A stretch of DNA of 50,660 bases from Syntrophaceae bacterium UBA6109 (lineage in GTDB: Bacteria > Desulfobacterota > Syntrophia > Syntrophales > UBA6109): assembly GCA_002428445.1 (NCBI GenBank), contig DIWJ01000063.1:1536-52195 (forward strand), read 5' to 3'. This document shows, piece after piece, positions 35,025 through 42,396 of the stretch (position 1 is its first letter; the number at the start of each line of letters is the position of its first letter). The notes under the pieces are model-generated. The model made no database searches. It was given only the letters and a program-made list of their open reading frames with translations, and was not told the origin of the DNA. A program made the position numbers and the translations under genes.

Positions 35025-35303
35025 TCAGGCTGCCGGCGCCCCCGGGTCATTTCCGCTTTTCTTCGCCCTCCTTTCCTCTCTTTTTTGCTCATGCCGCCCA
35101 TTTCCGAGCGGCCATGTCTTGTAATCTCCCCGCTTCACCAACTCCCCGACCCTCTTCAGAACCGGCCCCCTGTCACCTCTTGCCATTGCCGCCTCGCACT
35201 CTTCACGGGTCGGAAACTCAGGCTCTGGAACCATCAGGCCCGCAGAGATGAGCGCGTTTTTGATCTTGATGATTTCGTTTTCTAATCTGATGAGGTCGGA
35301 CAT
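35025..35303 (-). CDS. Small hypothetical protein of the element
   Basis: 92 residues, charged. The N-terminal 20 residues (LIRLENEIIKIKNALIS) form a probable coiled coil, and the C-terminus is Lys/Arg-rich. No family recognised. A strong AGGAGG six bases before the ATG and the following terminator make it a credible last gene of an operon. Confidence 0.65.
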   Translation of the reverse strand: MSDLIRLENEIIKIKNALISAGLMVPEPEFPTREECEAAMARGDRGPVLKRVGELVKRGDYKTWPLGNGRHEQKREERRAKKSGNDPGAPAA

Positions 35304-35346
35304 AAATCCTCCTATCTTCCTTCGGATGCCTTGCTCTTGGTTCTTT

Positions 35347-35706
35347 TCACAAGGGGCTGGGGTTTCTTGACCGGCTTGGAGGAAAGGCCTTTGTTGGCGC
35401 TCTTCGGCCTGTGCTCGTCGAATTTTGTCTTGTTCGGATCCGCAAGGACAATATGAATTCGGTGCTTTTTTTCCTGCTGGAAAGATTTAAATGGTCAATG
35501 ATGCATTCAAGATCACAACCGATCTCGTTTGGGTGTTCCTCCACATCCTGAAAGATGCAGTTCAGTGCCCTTGCCACTTCCTGATGTCTGATGATTTGTA
35601 TTGAACGCCAGACACGGCCACTGTAATCTCGCTTCGATCTCTCTCGGATATCATGCCAACCCGGCGCCACGTAGACCCTTTCGCCATTCAAATATTCGAC
35701 TCTCAT
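35347..35706 (-). CDS. Hypothetical protein, likely frameshifted at an A7 tract
   Basis: As read, 119 residues starting MRVEYLNGERVYVAPGWHD after GGAGGTGGAGCG. Beyond residue ~78 the composition turns to Ser/Thr/Arg/Pro, as in a wrong frame. At A7 (T7 on the plus strand, 35466-35472) a -1 shift continues as KKKHRIHIVLADPNKTKFDE and a basic tail, ending with TAG at 35312-35314 inside the ribosome site of the next gene. The real gene probably spans 35312-35706. Either a base was lost, slippage restores the frame, or it is a sequencing error. Function unknown. Confidence 0.55.
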   Translation of the reverse strand: MRVEYLNGERVYVAPGWHDIRERSKRDYSGRVWRSIQIIRHQEVARALNCIFQDVEEHPNEIGCDLECIIDHLNLSSRKKSTEFILSLRIRTRQNSTSTGRRAPTKAFPPSRSRNPSPL

Positions 35707-35748
35707 CGCTCCACCTCCATGAATGATAAATTTTTAAATTATCACATC

Positions 35749-36381
35749 CTAGCTTGGATATCTCTTCTCGTCTGTCTGATTCCGCTCCCACGTTTTATAG
35801 ATTTCCGAAACAACGCTTCCTCTCGCCGACACTTCCGGCGCGTTAATCACCTTCAGCATATGCGCTTTTTTGCGGCCACCTCCATCAGGATAATGTGCGC
35901 CGCGGGGTTTGCCTTGAATCACCCTTGGAAATGCCTTGCTGTGCTTGAGACGAGTCGCTCGCATATCCGCGATCCGCTGTTGATTATCCGCGATCTTTTT
36001 TAGATAGTATTCGATTCTTTTCTTTTCGTTGTTAATTAACGCTGTGTAACTTTTGATAAATCGCTGACAGCCTTCGATTCCACTACGGGCTATACAATCA
36101 ACAATTCCCTGTCCTGTTAAGTGACACCTGAATTCAGCCATATGTTTCCGTTTCTCCTTGATGAAACGCCGATAAACCTTGATTGATTCCTTCGCATCCT
36201 TGAGACTCTTTTTATCCATTTCCATCCAGTCGACAATAAACTTTATGCATGCCTCGTCCGATTGAAAGAACATAAGCCCTCCATGAATGAAAAACGCCCG
36301 AAGATCTTCCCGGCCCATGAGAGGCCGCCCGGCCGTCACCGGCTCGGGAATCTTCAGGCGTATAGGTTCGTTTGTCTTCAT
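35749..36381 (-). CDS. Hypothetical protein with central coiled coil
   Basis: 210 residues, highly charged. Residues ~50-150 are Lys/Glu-rich helices (MDKKSLKDAKESIKVYRRF, NNEKKRIEYYLKKIADNQQR) likely to form a coiled coil. No signal peptide, no recognised domain. Codon use is more AT-rich than the core genes. The ribosome site is weak. It is divergent from the small RHH gene across about 100 bp with overlapping promoter boxes. Confidence 0.6.
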   Translation of the reverse strand: MKTNEPIRLKIPEPVTAGRPLMGREDLRAFFIHGGLMFFQSDEACIKFIVDWMEMDKKSLKDAKESIKVYRRFIKEKRKHMAEFRCHLTGQGIVDCIARSGIEGCQRFIKSYTALINNEKKRIEYYLKKIADNQQRIADMRATRLKHSKAFPRVIQGKPRGAHYPDGGGRKKAHMLKVINAPEVSARGSVVSEIYKTWERNQTDEKRYPS

Positions 36382-36452
36382 GGCTCATGGTTCGGAAGGT
36401 TGCGTTATTGGTATAAAGCCACAATGCGTTCTTTACGTCAAGCCTTTTTTAT

Positions 36453-36481
36453 TTGACATCCCGTGCCTTTTCAAATAAAAA
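36453..36481 (+). promoter_or_regulatory. Promoter of the RHH gene
   Basis: TTGACA, 17 nt, TAAAAA. The predicted start falls at or next to the ATG at 36487, implying a leaderless or nearly leaderless message. In the same gap the minus strand has TTGACG with TTTATA 18 nt away for the opposite gene, so the RHH protein could control both. Confidence 0.45.
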
Positions 36482-36486
36482 AGACC

Positions 36487-36645
36487 ATGGCAAAAATCAC
36501 CTACAATACGCGCTTGGAAGAGGAGCTCGTTAAAAGATTCAAGATCCTTGCTATCGAACAGGGCAAGCGTCAAAACGACATCCTCGAAGAAGCCCTTGAA
36601 GACCTCTTGAAGAAATACGCAAAGCCCCAACCAAAAAAGAAATAG
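36487..36645 (+). CDS. Ribbon-helix-helix (CopG/Arc-like) regulator
   Basis: 52 residues: KITYNTRLEEELVKRFKILA then an IEQGKRQNDILEEALEDLLKKY helix pair, the beta-strand plus two-helix pattern of RHH DNA-binding proteins. Such proteins act as dimers, commonly as autorepressors or antitoxins. No toxin gene is adjacent. The frame is open to a GTG at 36463, but that would lie before the likely transcription start. Weak ribosome site. Confidence 0.65.
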   Translation: MAKITYNTRLEEELVKRFKILAIEQGKRQNDILEEALEDLLKKYAKPQPKKK

Positions 36646-36955
36646 CCCCTCCAAATTTGCCCCAGGAGCGACGATCTCCGCTCCGGGATGGATGATGTCC
36701 CGTCTTGAGCCCTTTTATTAAAGCCTATCCCACAAGGCGCGATCCGGACGGGGCGGTTTCTCTGTGCTCCGCCGGCAATTCAACCATTGAAAACCCCCGC
36801 GAAATGGTTTATGTGTTTTGGGCGTCAGCGGCGAATCCTCGCATCGTCGCTCAGCAGATCTCCCGTTCTTTGATCTTTTTGTAACCATGCGGGCCTTGTC
36901 CCGATGATTTATTGCCGTATCAGTAGTCCAAACCCTTTCACAGGAGGACTGAGTT
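36646..36955. other. 310-bp intergenic stretch with two small hairpins
   Basis: After the RHH stop are GGAGCG-acgatctc-CGCTCC and CGGGA-tggatgatg-TCCCG, neither followed by a T-run, so at best weak terminators. The remainder carries the leader of the nuclease-like gene, ending in CACAGGAGG. No ORF or RNA gene is supported. Confidence 0.4.
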
Positions 36956-37810
36956 ATGGCTATATCGAAAAAGGTTGCAGAGAGGATCGTCAGCCAGTTC
37001 AAGAAATATCAGGGCATTCTCCAGGACGCAAAAAGCAGGGACATCGGCGAATCCGATACGGTGATCATCATCGCGGCCATGCTGACGGAGATACTGGGAT
37101 ACAAACAGTTCATTGAGATAACCACAGAGTTTGCGATCAAAGGGACCTATGTTGACCTGGCCGTGAAGGTCGGCAACGATATCCGCTTTCTCATTGAAGC
37201 AAAGGCCGTGGGTGTTTCCTTGAAGGACGGGCATATCAAGCAAGCTGTGGACTACGGCGCCAATCAAGGCATTGAGTGGATCATCCTCACGAATGGCATT
37301 GCTTGGCAAATTTATAAAGTTCAATTCGGGCAGCCTATAGACAAAACGCTTATTTATGAATTTGATGTATTGAAGGAGAATCCGAAAAACCCGCACCTCG
37401 TGGAATGCCTGTGGAACCTGAGCCGGGAAGGATTCACGAAATCTTCAATGGCAAATTTCTGCCAGCAGCAACAGGTGACAAGTAAATTCTCGATCGCTGC
37501 AGTCCTGGTAAGCCTGCCGCTCTTGAAGGTCCTGCGAAAGGAACTCCGGCGAATAAGTCCCTCTCTGAAAATCGAAGAAGACCATTTGAGGGGCCTGCTG
37601 CAAAACGAGGTATTGAAGCGGGAAGTCGTGGACAGCGATGAGGCGAAACAGGCGATGGAGTTCATAAAGAAGACATCAAGGGCAACTGCAAAGAATAAGG
37701 AGCGAGCAAAGAGCCCGTTGCCTGATACGAAAACCGAGGCTCCCGTTTCTCAAGGCGAGACCTTGCCCCTGGAGTCCGCGGCATTAATGGGAGAGGCACA
37801 CAAACAATAA
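36956..37810 (+). CDS. Orphan HSDR_N-like nuclease-domain protein
   Basis: 284 residues. The first ~150 match the type I restriction HsdR N-terminal domain: ESDTVIIIAAMLTEILGY, then GTYVDLAVKVG and IRFLIEAKAVG, giving a PD-(D/E)xK set (Asp ... Glu-x-Lys), followed by QAVDYGANQGIEWIILTNG. No helicase part and no HsdM/HsdS genes accompany it. The last ~80 residues are a Lys/Pro/Glu-rich tail. An AGGAGG site precedes the ATG. Likely defensive or regulatory cargo of the element; stand-alone activity is unproven. Confidence 0.75.
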   Translation: MAISKKVAERIVSQFKKYQGILQDAKSRDIGESDTVIIIAAMLTEILGYKQFIEITTEFAIKGTYVDLAVKVGNDIRFLIEAKAVGVSLKDGHIKQAVDYGANQGIEWIILTNGIAWQIYKVQFGQPIDKTLIYEFDVLKENPKNPHLVECLWNLSREGFTKSSMANFCQQQQVTSKFSIAAVLVSLPLLKVLRKELRRISPSLKIEEDHLRGLLQNEVLKREVVDSDEAKQAMEFIKKTSRATAKNKERAKSPLPDTKTEAPVSQGETLPLESAALMGEAHKQ

Positions 37811-37860
37811 CTTGCCGGCGCGGTCTCTGCGACCTTGCTATGAAAGGGAGATAGCCAACC

Positions 37861-38058
37861 ATGGCACGGTTTGTCCCCAACCCCAATCTCAGCCTCAAGG
37901 ATGTCATTCAGGGTGCAAAAGGAAAATTCACCTGTCAAAAGTGCGGGGAGAAGTTCGAGAAAACGGGGCTCCGGCTACCAAACGGCGAGACCGGTTTTAC
38001 CTGCCCGAAGTGCGGGCTCGTTTACCGGATTAAGGGCGATCCGGATAAACCGATATAA
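37861..38058 (+). CDS. Small zinc-ribbon protein
   Basis: 65 residues with CQKC and CPKC pairs 24 residues apart, a zinc-ribbon. The first 20 residues (MARFVPNPNLSLKDVIQGAK) are polar. GGGAG lies upstream. It follows the HSDR_N-like gene by 50 nt and may be co-expressed with it. The 3' end overlaps the convergent ParB-like gene by 29 nt. Confidence 0.7.
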   Translation: MARFVPNPNLSLKDVIQGAKGKFTCQKCGEKFEKTGLRLPNGETGFTCPKCGLVYRIKGDPDKPI

Positions 38059-38431
38059 GCCCCGCCGTGACCTTGCCTTCCGGGGCGGTATCGACGGCTT
38101 TCTGCCATGCTTCGCGTTGCTGAGATGGTTCGAGACGGGCGAGGGGGCGGAGTTGCCGCTCTGGAATGGTGTTGTCTACCACGGTAGACAGATTGTTCTT
38201 GATCTCTACTGATTCGATAAGTTGATATGCTCGCGGGCGGCTCATGTCCCACGCGCCCTTGCAGTACGCCTCGAAAGTCTCGTAACCGCCGCCGTTCTTC
38301 ACCTTGTAAAGTTCCCGGTCCCTGATCTCCATCAGGGCGCGGCCTACTTCATAGAACGATTGCAGGTTGCGGCTGATTACGCCTTCAAGTGTTTCGAGGT
38401 CTTGCCGGTCTTTCGTGATTGTCAGTTCCAT
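38030..38431 (-). CDS. Phage/plasmid ParB-like helical protein, C-terminus possibly truncated
   Basis: 133 residues. LETLEGVISRNLQSFYEVGR, then GGYETFEAYCKGAWDMSRPR and RQLRPLARLEP..QREAWQKAV are a set I know from phage and plasmid partition- or replication-associated proteins. In such proteins the chain usually goes on after the GKVTA-type segment, whereas here it ends ten residues later, inside the zinc-ribbon gene; a recombination junction is likely. The start was set at the ATG before ELTITKDRQ (GAGGGG upstream). It overlaps the preceding gene by 47 nt. Confidence 0.6.
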   Translation of the reverse strand: MELTITKDRQDLETLEGVISRNLQSFYEVGRALMEIRDRELYKVKNGGGYETFEAYCKGAWDMSRPRAYQLIESVEIKNNLSTVVDNTIPERQLRPLARLEPSQQREAWQKAVDTAPEGKVTAGLISVYPDRP

Positions 38432-38708
38432 CCGCCCCTCTGGTTTGTTTGGGGACCGTAGCGAGGCCCTTATTTTCCATCGCCCGGAGGATTCGCCGCT
38501 GAAGGTCTGCCGGGTACTCGCCCAGGCATTGCGCCATAAGGTCAAAAGTTCCTTCACGATTGAGAACGAACGAAAGGGCAGATTCATAGCGGCCCTGCCA
38601 TATCGGATTTGTCAGGGAGTCCCAAATATCCCGCAAGACGGCGCCCCATAGCCGCGCATGCCCCGGGAGCTGCGAAGGATAGGTTTCTTCCCCGATGTCA
38701 TTGATCAT
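38385..38708 (-). CDS. Hypothetical phage-type protein
   Basis: 107 residues, with GRYESALSFVLNREGTFDLM and a helical C-terminus. No family recognised. It is overlapped by the ParB-like gene, suggesting coupled translation. The ribosome site is weak (AGGGC). Confidence 0.5.
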   Translation of the reverse strand: MINDIGEETYPSQLPGHARLWGAVLRDIWDSLTNPIWQGRYESALSFVLNREGTFDLMAQCLGEYPADLQRRILRAMENKGLATVPKQTRGADGTDNHERPARPRNT

Positions 38709-39177
38709 GCCCTACGCTCTATTGTGCCGTCATATCCAAAGATTGAAGTGAAACGTCTGAATAATTTTTATGCACGGACGAATATCGGGGTCTGAACTTC
38801 ACGCGGTCCATAGTCACAGAAAGAACCTACTTCATTAATGATTTCATATACTTATACATAGCGACGGCTGAAATGGGCGCTCAAGCCGCGCGTTCTTGCA
38901 TTGTTGCTGCTCCGACAGGGGAAGAGCGGGATGAGGCTCTCCCCCCGTCGGTCCTGGCGAAAGCATGCAGGGTTCCCCTGTCGTGGGGGGAAAGGAGAAA
39001 ACCCCCGGCCGGGTGCATGCATCCGCCAGCAGCGTATTGAACCAGCAAGGGCACCGCCTCGCCGGTTCGGTTTGACGCACGCGAAGGGTGATGCCCATGC
39101 AAGGCGGCCGGAGCCGTAGCCGCCTTTACACAGACCCCGGGGAAGCCCGGCATCGCGTGAGTCATAGGCCACCATTT
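38709..39177 (-). other. 469-bp region with all three minus frames open and nested inverted repeats
   Basis: From about 38881 to 39098 no minus-strand frame has a stop, giving overlapping ORFs of 84, 94 and 109 codons. The nucleotide sequence also has nested complementarity: GACAGGGGAA (38914-38923) with TTCCCCTGTC (38973-38982), and a CTCTCCCCCC/GGGGGG pair just inside and outside it. In P4-like satellites the corresponding zone encodes a regulatory RNA and small Icd/Ash-type proteins. I cannot say which frame, if any, is translated. The 38709-38850 part is AT-rich and may hold a promoter. Confidence 0.4.
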
Positions 39178-39636
39178 TCAAACAGCCTGCTCTCTGTACT
39201 GCTTGTACAGTTCCGGATGTTCTGCAGTGACCCTTCTGAATGCCTCTGCGTACGGAATGCCGTCCGCAGCCGTGAGTTTCCGGGCAAGCTCGTCCAGGGT
39301 ATCGCCTGCCAGCTTCCCAATCACTGCTTCATCGGGGCACAGGATCGTTTCCATGGCTTCGATGGACGCCGTAAATCGATCCCCGCTTGATCGGTCCGGC
39401 TTCAATTCCTCGAACTCCAGTACGGTCTCTCCCTGCTTCGCTCCCCTGTCACGAAGAGCAGCAAACTGCTCGGGGCGAAGAGCAAGGAAGGAGATTGCTG
39501 CGTAACTTTTATCCTCCGGCGTCTCGTAGACCTTCCGCCCCGCCGCCTCGATCCGGCGCGTAAGATTCACGGTGTCGTATTTTGTGGGCCACTGGCAAAG
39601 CATCATGCCGTCTGACTCGAAAAAACGTACTTTCAT
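39178..39636 (-). CDS. Hypothetical phage protein
   Basis: 152 residues. The N-terminal half is beta-rich and charged. The C-terminus (LTAADGIPYAEAFRRVTAEHPEL) carries the 'xxYxeAfxxvxxexPeL' helix seen at the ends of many phage proteins. GGAG eight bases before the ATG. Function unknown. Confidence 0.6.
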   Translation of the reverse strand: MKVRFFESDGMMLCQWPTKYDTVNLTRRIEAAGRKVYETPEDKSYAAISFLALRPEQFAALRDRGAKQGETVLEFEELKPDRSSGDRFTASIEAMETILCPDEAVIGKLAGDTLDELARKLTAADGIPYAEAFRRVTAEHPELYKQYREQAV

Positions 39637-39657
39637 TTTTCATCTCCATTTCTTCCC

Positions 39658-40347
39658 TTACGGATTGCAGGGGGCGAGCCCGTTCTTGTTTATGAATTCC
39701 CGGAGACCAAGTTTATCCCAGGCGTTCTTCTCCGCATCCGGCGAACAGGCGAGCGCAAAGCCCCGGGGACCGCAAGGTCCGTTGCATCGGGACTGCGTTT
39801 CTTGCCAGCTCTTCAGAAGGCACAGGCGCATGTCTTCCCCGTTCCTCCCACGGAATCGACTCGGGAAGACCACTTCAAGGCGGGCATTGATCTCCGCGAT
39901 ACTGGCCTCCAGCTTCTCGATCTGTTTCGCCTTCGCCTTGGCGCTTATGGCGCCGGGCAGTTCTGGCAGATCCCGGAAAATTTCCTCAATCTCAGCCCAG
40001 GAGATAGCTGGCGGAATGCTGTAGGATCGGTTTCTCATGTTCAGGCTGTTTTCGGTCAGATATCGGAAGCGGTCGCCGGATCCTTTCCATTCAGCGAAGA
40101 AGTCTCGCCACAGCCTCATGCGGCGCTCCTGATATGCCCTGAAGGGCTCTCTCAGGTTTTCAAGCTGATCCTTCCGGGGGAGTGGCGCTGTCGAAATGCT
40201 GCTCTTCTCGGCCATCAATTCCAGGAGCTTGGCCTGCAGTTCCTGCGCCTCCCTGAAATCGTCGGCCGACCAATCAAAGGCCCGCAGATAATTGTAATAG
40301 GCTGCGTAATCGAGCGTACTGAGGTCTACCGGGTAAATCTCTTCCAT
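39658..40347 (-). CDS. Hypothetical phage-element protein
   Basis: 229 residues, helical and charged, with a possible coiled coil around 130-160 (AKAKAKQIEKLEASIAEINA) and several Cys in the last 50 residues (CLLKSW, CNGPCGPRGFALAC). No family recognised. AAAGGAG precedes the ATG. It lies between the small Cys/His gene and the 152-aa gene in the same direction. Confidence 0.6.
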   Translation of the reverse strand: MEEIYPVDLSTLDYAAYYNYLRAFDWSADDFREAQELQAKLLELMAEKSSISTAPLPRKDQLENLREPFRAYQERRMRLWRDFFAEWKGSGDRFRYLTENSLNMRNRSYSIPPAISWAEIEEIFRDLPELPGAISAKAKAKQIEKLEASIAEINARLEVVFPSRFRGRNGEDMRLCLLKSWQETQSRCNGPCGPRGFALACSPDAEKNAWDKLGLREFINKNGLAPCNP

Positions 40348-40374
40348 GATCTTTTTCTCCTTTCGTCTGTTCGT

Positions 40375-40569
40375 CTATTTCAGCCCGTGAGTGGCGCCCA
40401 CCCAGAAGGCTGCTCTTTGGTGCTTCCTTTTCGCGCTTTGCCGCTGTCGTACCGCCTCGCGGTATTCGCCAGGCTGCTTCGCGTTCCCGTGGTCCCGGCA
40501 AAAATCGGAGTCTGTAGCCGCCATCTTGTGGCATCCCGGGTGCCCGCATTGATGATGTCTTTTTCTCAT
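40375..40569 (-). CDS. Small Cys/His-rich putative zinc-binding protein
   Basis: 64 residues. CGHPGCHK, then DFCRDHG, supplies three Cys and at least two His in a compact arrangement, like phage HNH- or zinc-finger-type small proteins, with a basic tail. The ATG overlaps the preceding stop (ATGA), so it is coupled to the P-like gene. Confidence 0.6.
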   Translation of the reverse strand: MRKRHHQCGHPGCHKMAATDSDFCRDHGNAKQPGEYREAVRQRQSAKRKHQRAAFWVGATHGLK

Positions 40570-41126
40570 GCTTGCCTCGCCTCGTTGGTAATTTGCTTCT
40601 TTTCGTCGCCGTCGCTGCCGATCCTCACAATCTCCGGCGCTCTTTCGTATCCGTCTGCAGCGTTCTGGATTTCGATATCCCCTGGCAGATACTTCGGGTG
40701 TTCGCGGTTTTCTCCCAGGAAGATCGAGTAAAGCCGCTCAAATTCCTTCTGGATCCATTTCAGATCCTTGTCTTTCCAATCGCGAGTCACGCCCCAGCCG
40801 CCCCAAAACTTGAAAACGCTGTGAATCACAGGGTCGTCAAATTCGACGCTCTGCCAATTTCCGCAGCGTCGGACCGCCTCAATGACCTTGACCCATGCAC
40901 GGGCGCCCAGATCCTCGCGCTTTCCCCTCAGCGCTTCCAGAAAGTCGGCCGGCTTGGGAAAGAATTTCGCGGAGAAGATAAGGTCTTTGAAGGCCCGTTC
41001 GCACTCTTCGTCCGTGAAGGGCTCAAGGGTTTTCCAGTACAGGCTATTCAGCAGGGCGCTCAGTTCCTTGCCGTGGATCTCAGAGAGTGCCGTCATGTAC
41101 TCCTTAAACATGCGCTGATTCGTCAT
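40566..41126 (-). CDS. Phage replication-associated protein (lambda P / DUF6475-like)
   Basis: 186 residues. FDEYM-like opening, then LEPFTDEECERAFKDLIFSA and FFPKPADFLEAL are the features of helicase-loader-associated phage proteins. It follows the O-like initiator gene, as P follows O in lambda-like replication modules. The start is the ATG overlapping the initiator's TGA, with GGAG nine bases before; an ATG 15 nt upstream is the alternative. Recruitment of host DnaB is inferred. Confidence 0.6.
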   Translation of the reverse strand: MTNQRMFKEYMTALSEIHGKELSALLNSLYWKTLEPFTDEECERAFKDLIFSAKFFPKPADFLEALRGKREDLGARAWVKVIEAVRRCGNWQSVEFDDPVIHSVFKFWGGWGVTRDWKDKDLKWIQKEFERLYSIFLGENREHPKYLPGDIEIQNAADGYERAPEIVRIGSDGDEKKQITNEARQA

Positions 41127-41914
41127 GATGGTGGGCTCCATGATTCCAGCACGGCTATGTTCCGCAGCGTTGTCTCGGATACGGCGCCGGCCATGGGGTG
41201 CTTGGTTTCATTCAGGTACGCTTCGAACTTCTTCCCGAAAAGGGTTTCAGGCCTGAGATATGCCGCCATTTCCGAATCCATAAGCCAGGCCGCACATTTG
41301 TTGTCTATCGCGGTCTTGAAGTCTTCCAAGGTGTAGCCTTCATCCCAGCGGGCATTGATATGCCGGATCGTGTCCTTTGGTTTGAGAGTGAATTTTTTTC
41401 CGGTCTTCAGATTCAGGTAATCGATGATCGCCTGATAGGGGACGCCATCTTTCTTTTGAAGAGTGTCTTTTGTAGAAGTGTCTTTCTTTTCTTTTGTATG
41501 CCCCAAAAATGATGTCGGTCCGTCACCTTTTTTGATTACACCCGTAATCTTTTTTGATGTCGGTCTGTCATCATTTTTGGTGACAGTCATCTTTTTTGAT
41601 GACAGCTTCCATTCATCAAAGCGTTTGTTAAACCTGTAGGTATTGATCTGACTGTCATCATTTTTGATTACAGTTATTACTCCTCGAGAAGCGAGCTTTG
41701 ACAGGGCACGCTGCGCGGTTTGTCGCTTCAGGCCCGTCATGACTGCGAATTGAGAAAGGCTCATGCGGTCCTCTGCTTTACGCCAGCCGATCGTTTTTCT
41801 CAGGATCGCCCACAAGACCATCCACTCCTCGCCGCTGATTCGAAAACCGGCAAACTTCTCCGCGATTTCGTTTGGAATCTGCAGAAATCCGTTTTCAGCT
41901 TGCGGACTCTCCAT
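41123..41914 (-). CDS. Phage replication initiator (O-like wHTH with Phg_2220_C domain)
   Basis: 263 residues. Residues ~8-80 are a winged helix (NGFLQIPNEIAEKFAGFRIS; LSQFAVMTGLKRQTAQRAL) like the phage rep_O N-domain. A Lys/Asp-rich linker at 81-131 is encoded by a DNA iteron array. The C-terminal part (VPYQAIIDYLNLKTGKKFTL through LFGKKFEAYLN) is a Phg_2220_C-type domain. By analogy with lambda O the protein binds iterons within its own gene and loads the replication machinery with the next gene's product. Confidence 0.8.
   Translation of the reverse strand: MESPQAENGFLQIPNEIAEKFAGFRISGEEWMVLWAILRKTIGWRKAEDRMSLSQFAVMTGLKRQTAQRALSKLASRGVITVIKNDDSQINTYRFNKRFDEWKLSSKKMTVTKNDDRPTSKKITGVIKKGDGPTSFLGHTKEKKDTSTKDTLQKKDGVPYQAIIDYLNLKTGKKFTLKPKDTIRHINARWDEGYTLEDFKTAIDNKCAAWLMDSEMAAYLRPETLFGKKFEAYLNETKHPMAGAVSETTLRNIAVLESWSPPS
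41522..41672. repeat. Five 19-bp iterons: probable intragenic replication origin
   Basis: Copies start at 41522, 41544, 41567, 41586 and 41654 with consensus GTCATCWTTTTTGATKACA. Copy 4 is itself palindromic (GTCATC...GATGAC). Next to the array, on the 3' side of the gene, is a T-rich plus-strand stretch (about 41460-41515) suitable for unwinding. Order and position match the lambda origin: iterons inside O, then an AT-rich, purine-biased segment. Confidence 0.7.
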
Positions 41915-42016
41915 CAGCGATCGCCTTTCAAACAGCCATCCAGCGTCACGCCCGGCGCCTGCAGAAGCTCATGCCGAAAGAAGGAAGGCTTCACCGTTCG
42001 GATCCTGGCCATCGCC

Positions 42017-42268
42017 TCAGCCCCTCGGCCCCGTGCATTTCGTTCCGAGCGGAGTCACCCGACTTTCGAGCCAGCGGACGACTTCCGCCGTGGGATAAGC
42101 GATTCGTCTTCCAACGCGGACTCGCCCCCGGGGACCTTTGCCGGCGCAGTCCAAATTCTGAATATACTTTCGCCGGATGATCCCGCCCGAGAATCTCTCA
42201 ATCTCGTCGCGCGCGACAAATGCGGACGGCCAGCGGTCGGCCATTGCCTGAAAAGAAGATTCGTTCAT
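42017..42268 (-). CDS. AlpA-family excisionase/regulator
   Basis: 83 residues. FVARDEIERFSGGIIRRKYI, then RVRVGRRIAYPTAEVVRWLE, is the MerR/AlpA-like winged-helix pattern of phage and satellite excisionases. GGGGG lies upstream of the ATG. In P4-like elements and PICIs AlpA activates integrase and excision. Here it is located between int and the initiator, as expected. Confidence 0.75.
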   Translation of the reverse strand: MNESSFQAMADRWPSAFVARDEIERFSGGIIRRKYIQNLDCAGKGPRGRVRVGRRIAYPTAEVVRWLESRVTPLGTKCTGPRG

Positions 42269-42396
42269 ATGACACCCCCTAATGTTTGGTTGTTTCCTTG
42301 GGGAGCATTATTGATCGAAAGCGGATTTGATTACACGGACTGGCTTAAAAGGGGTCTTGACGTCGTTGAAAGGGAACTGAAGATGTGGGTTTTTCT

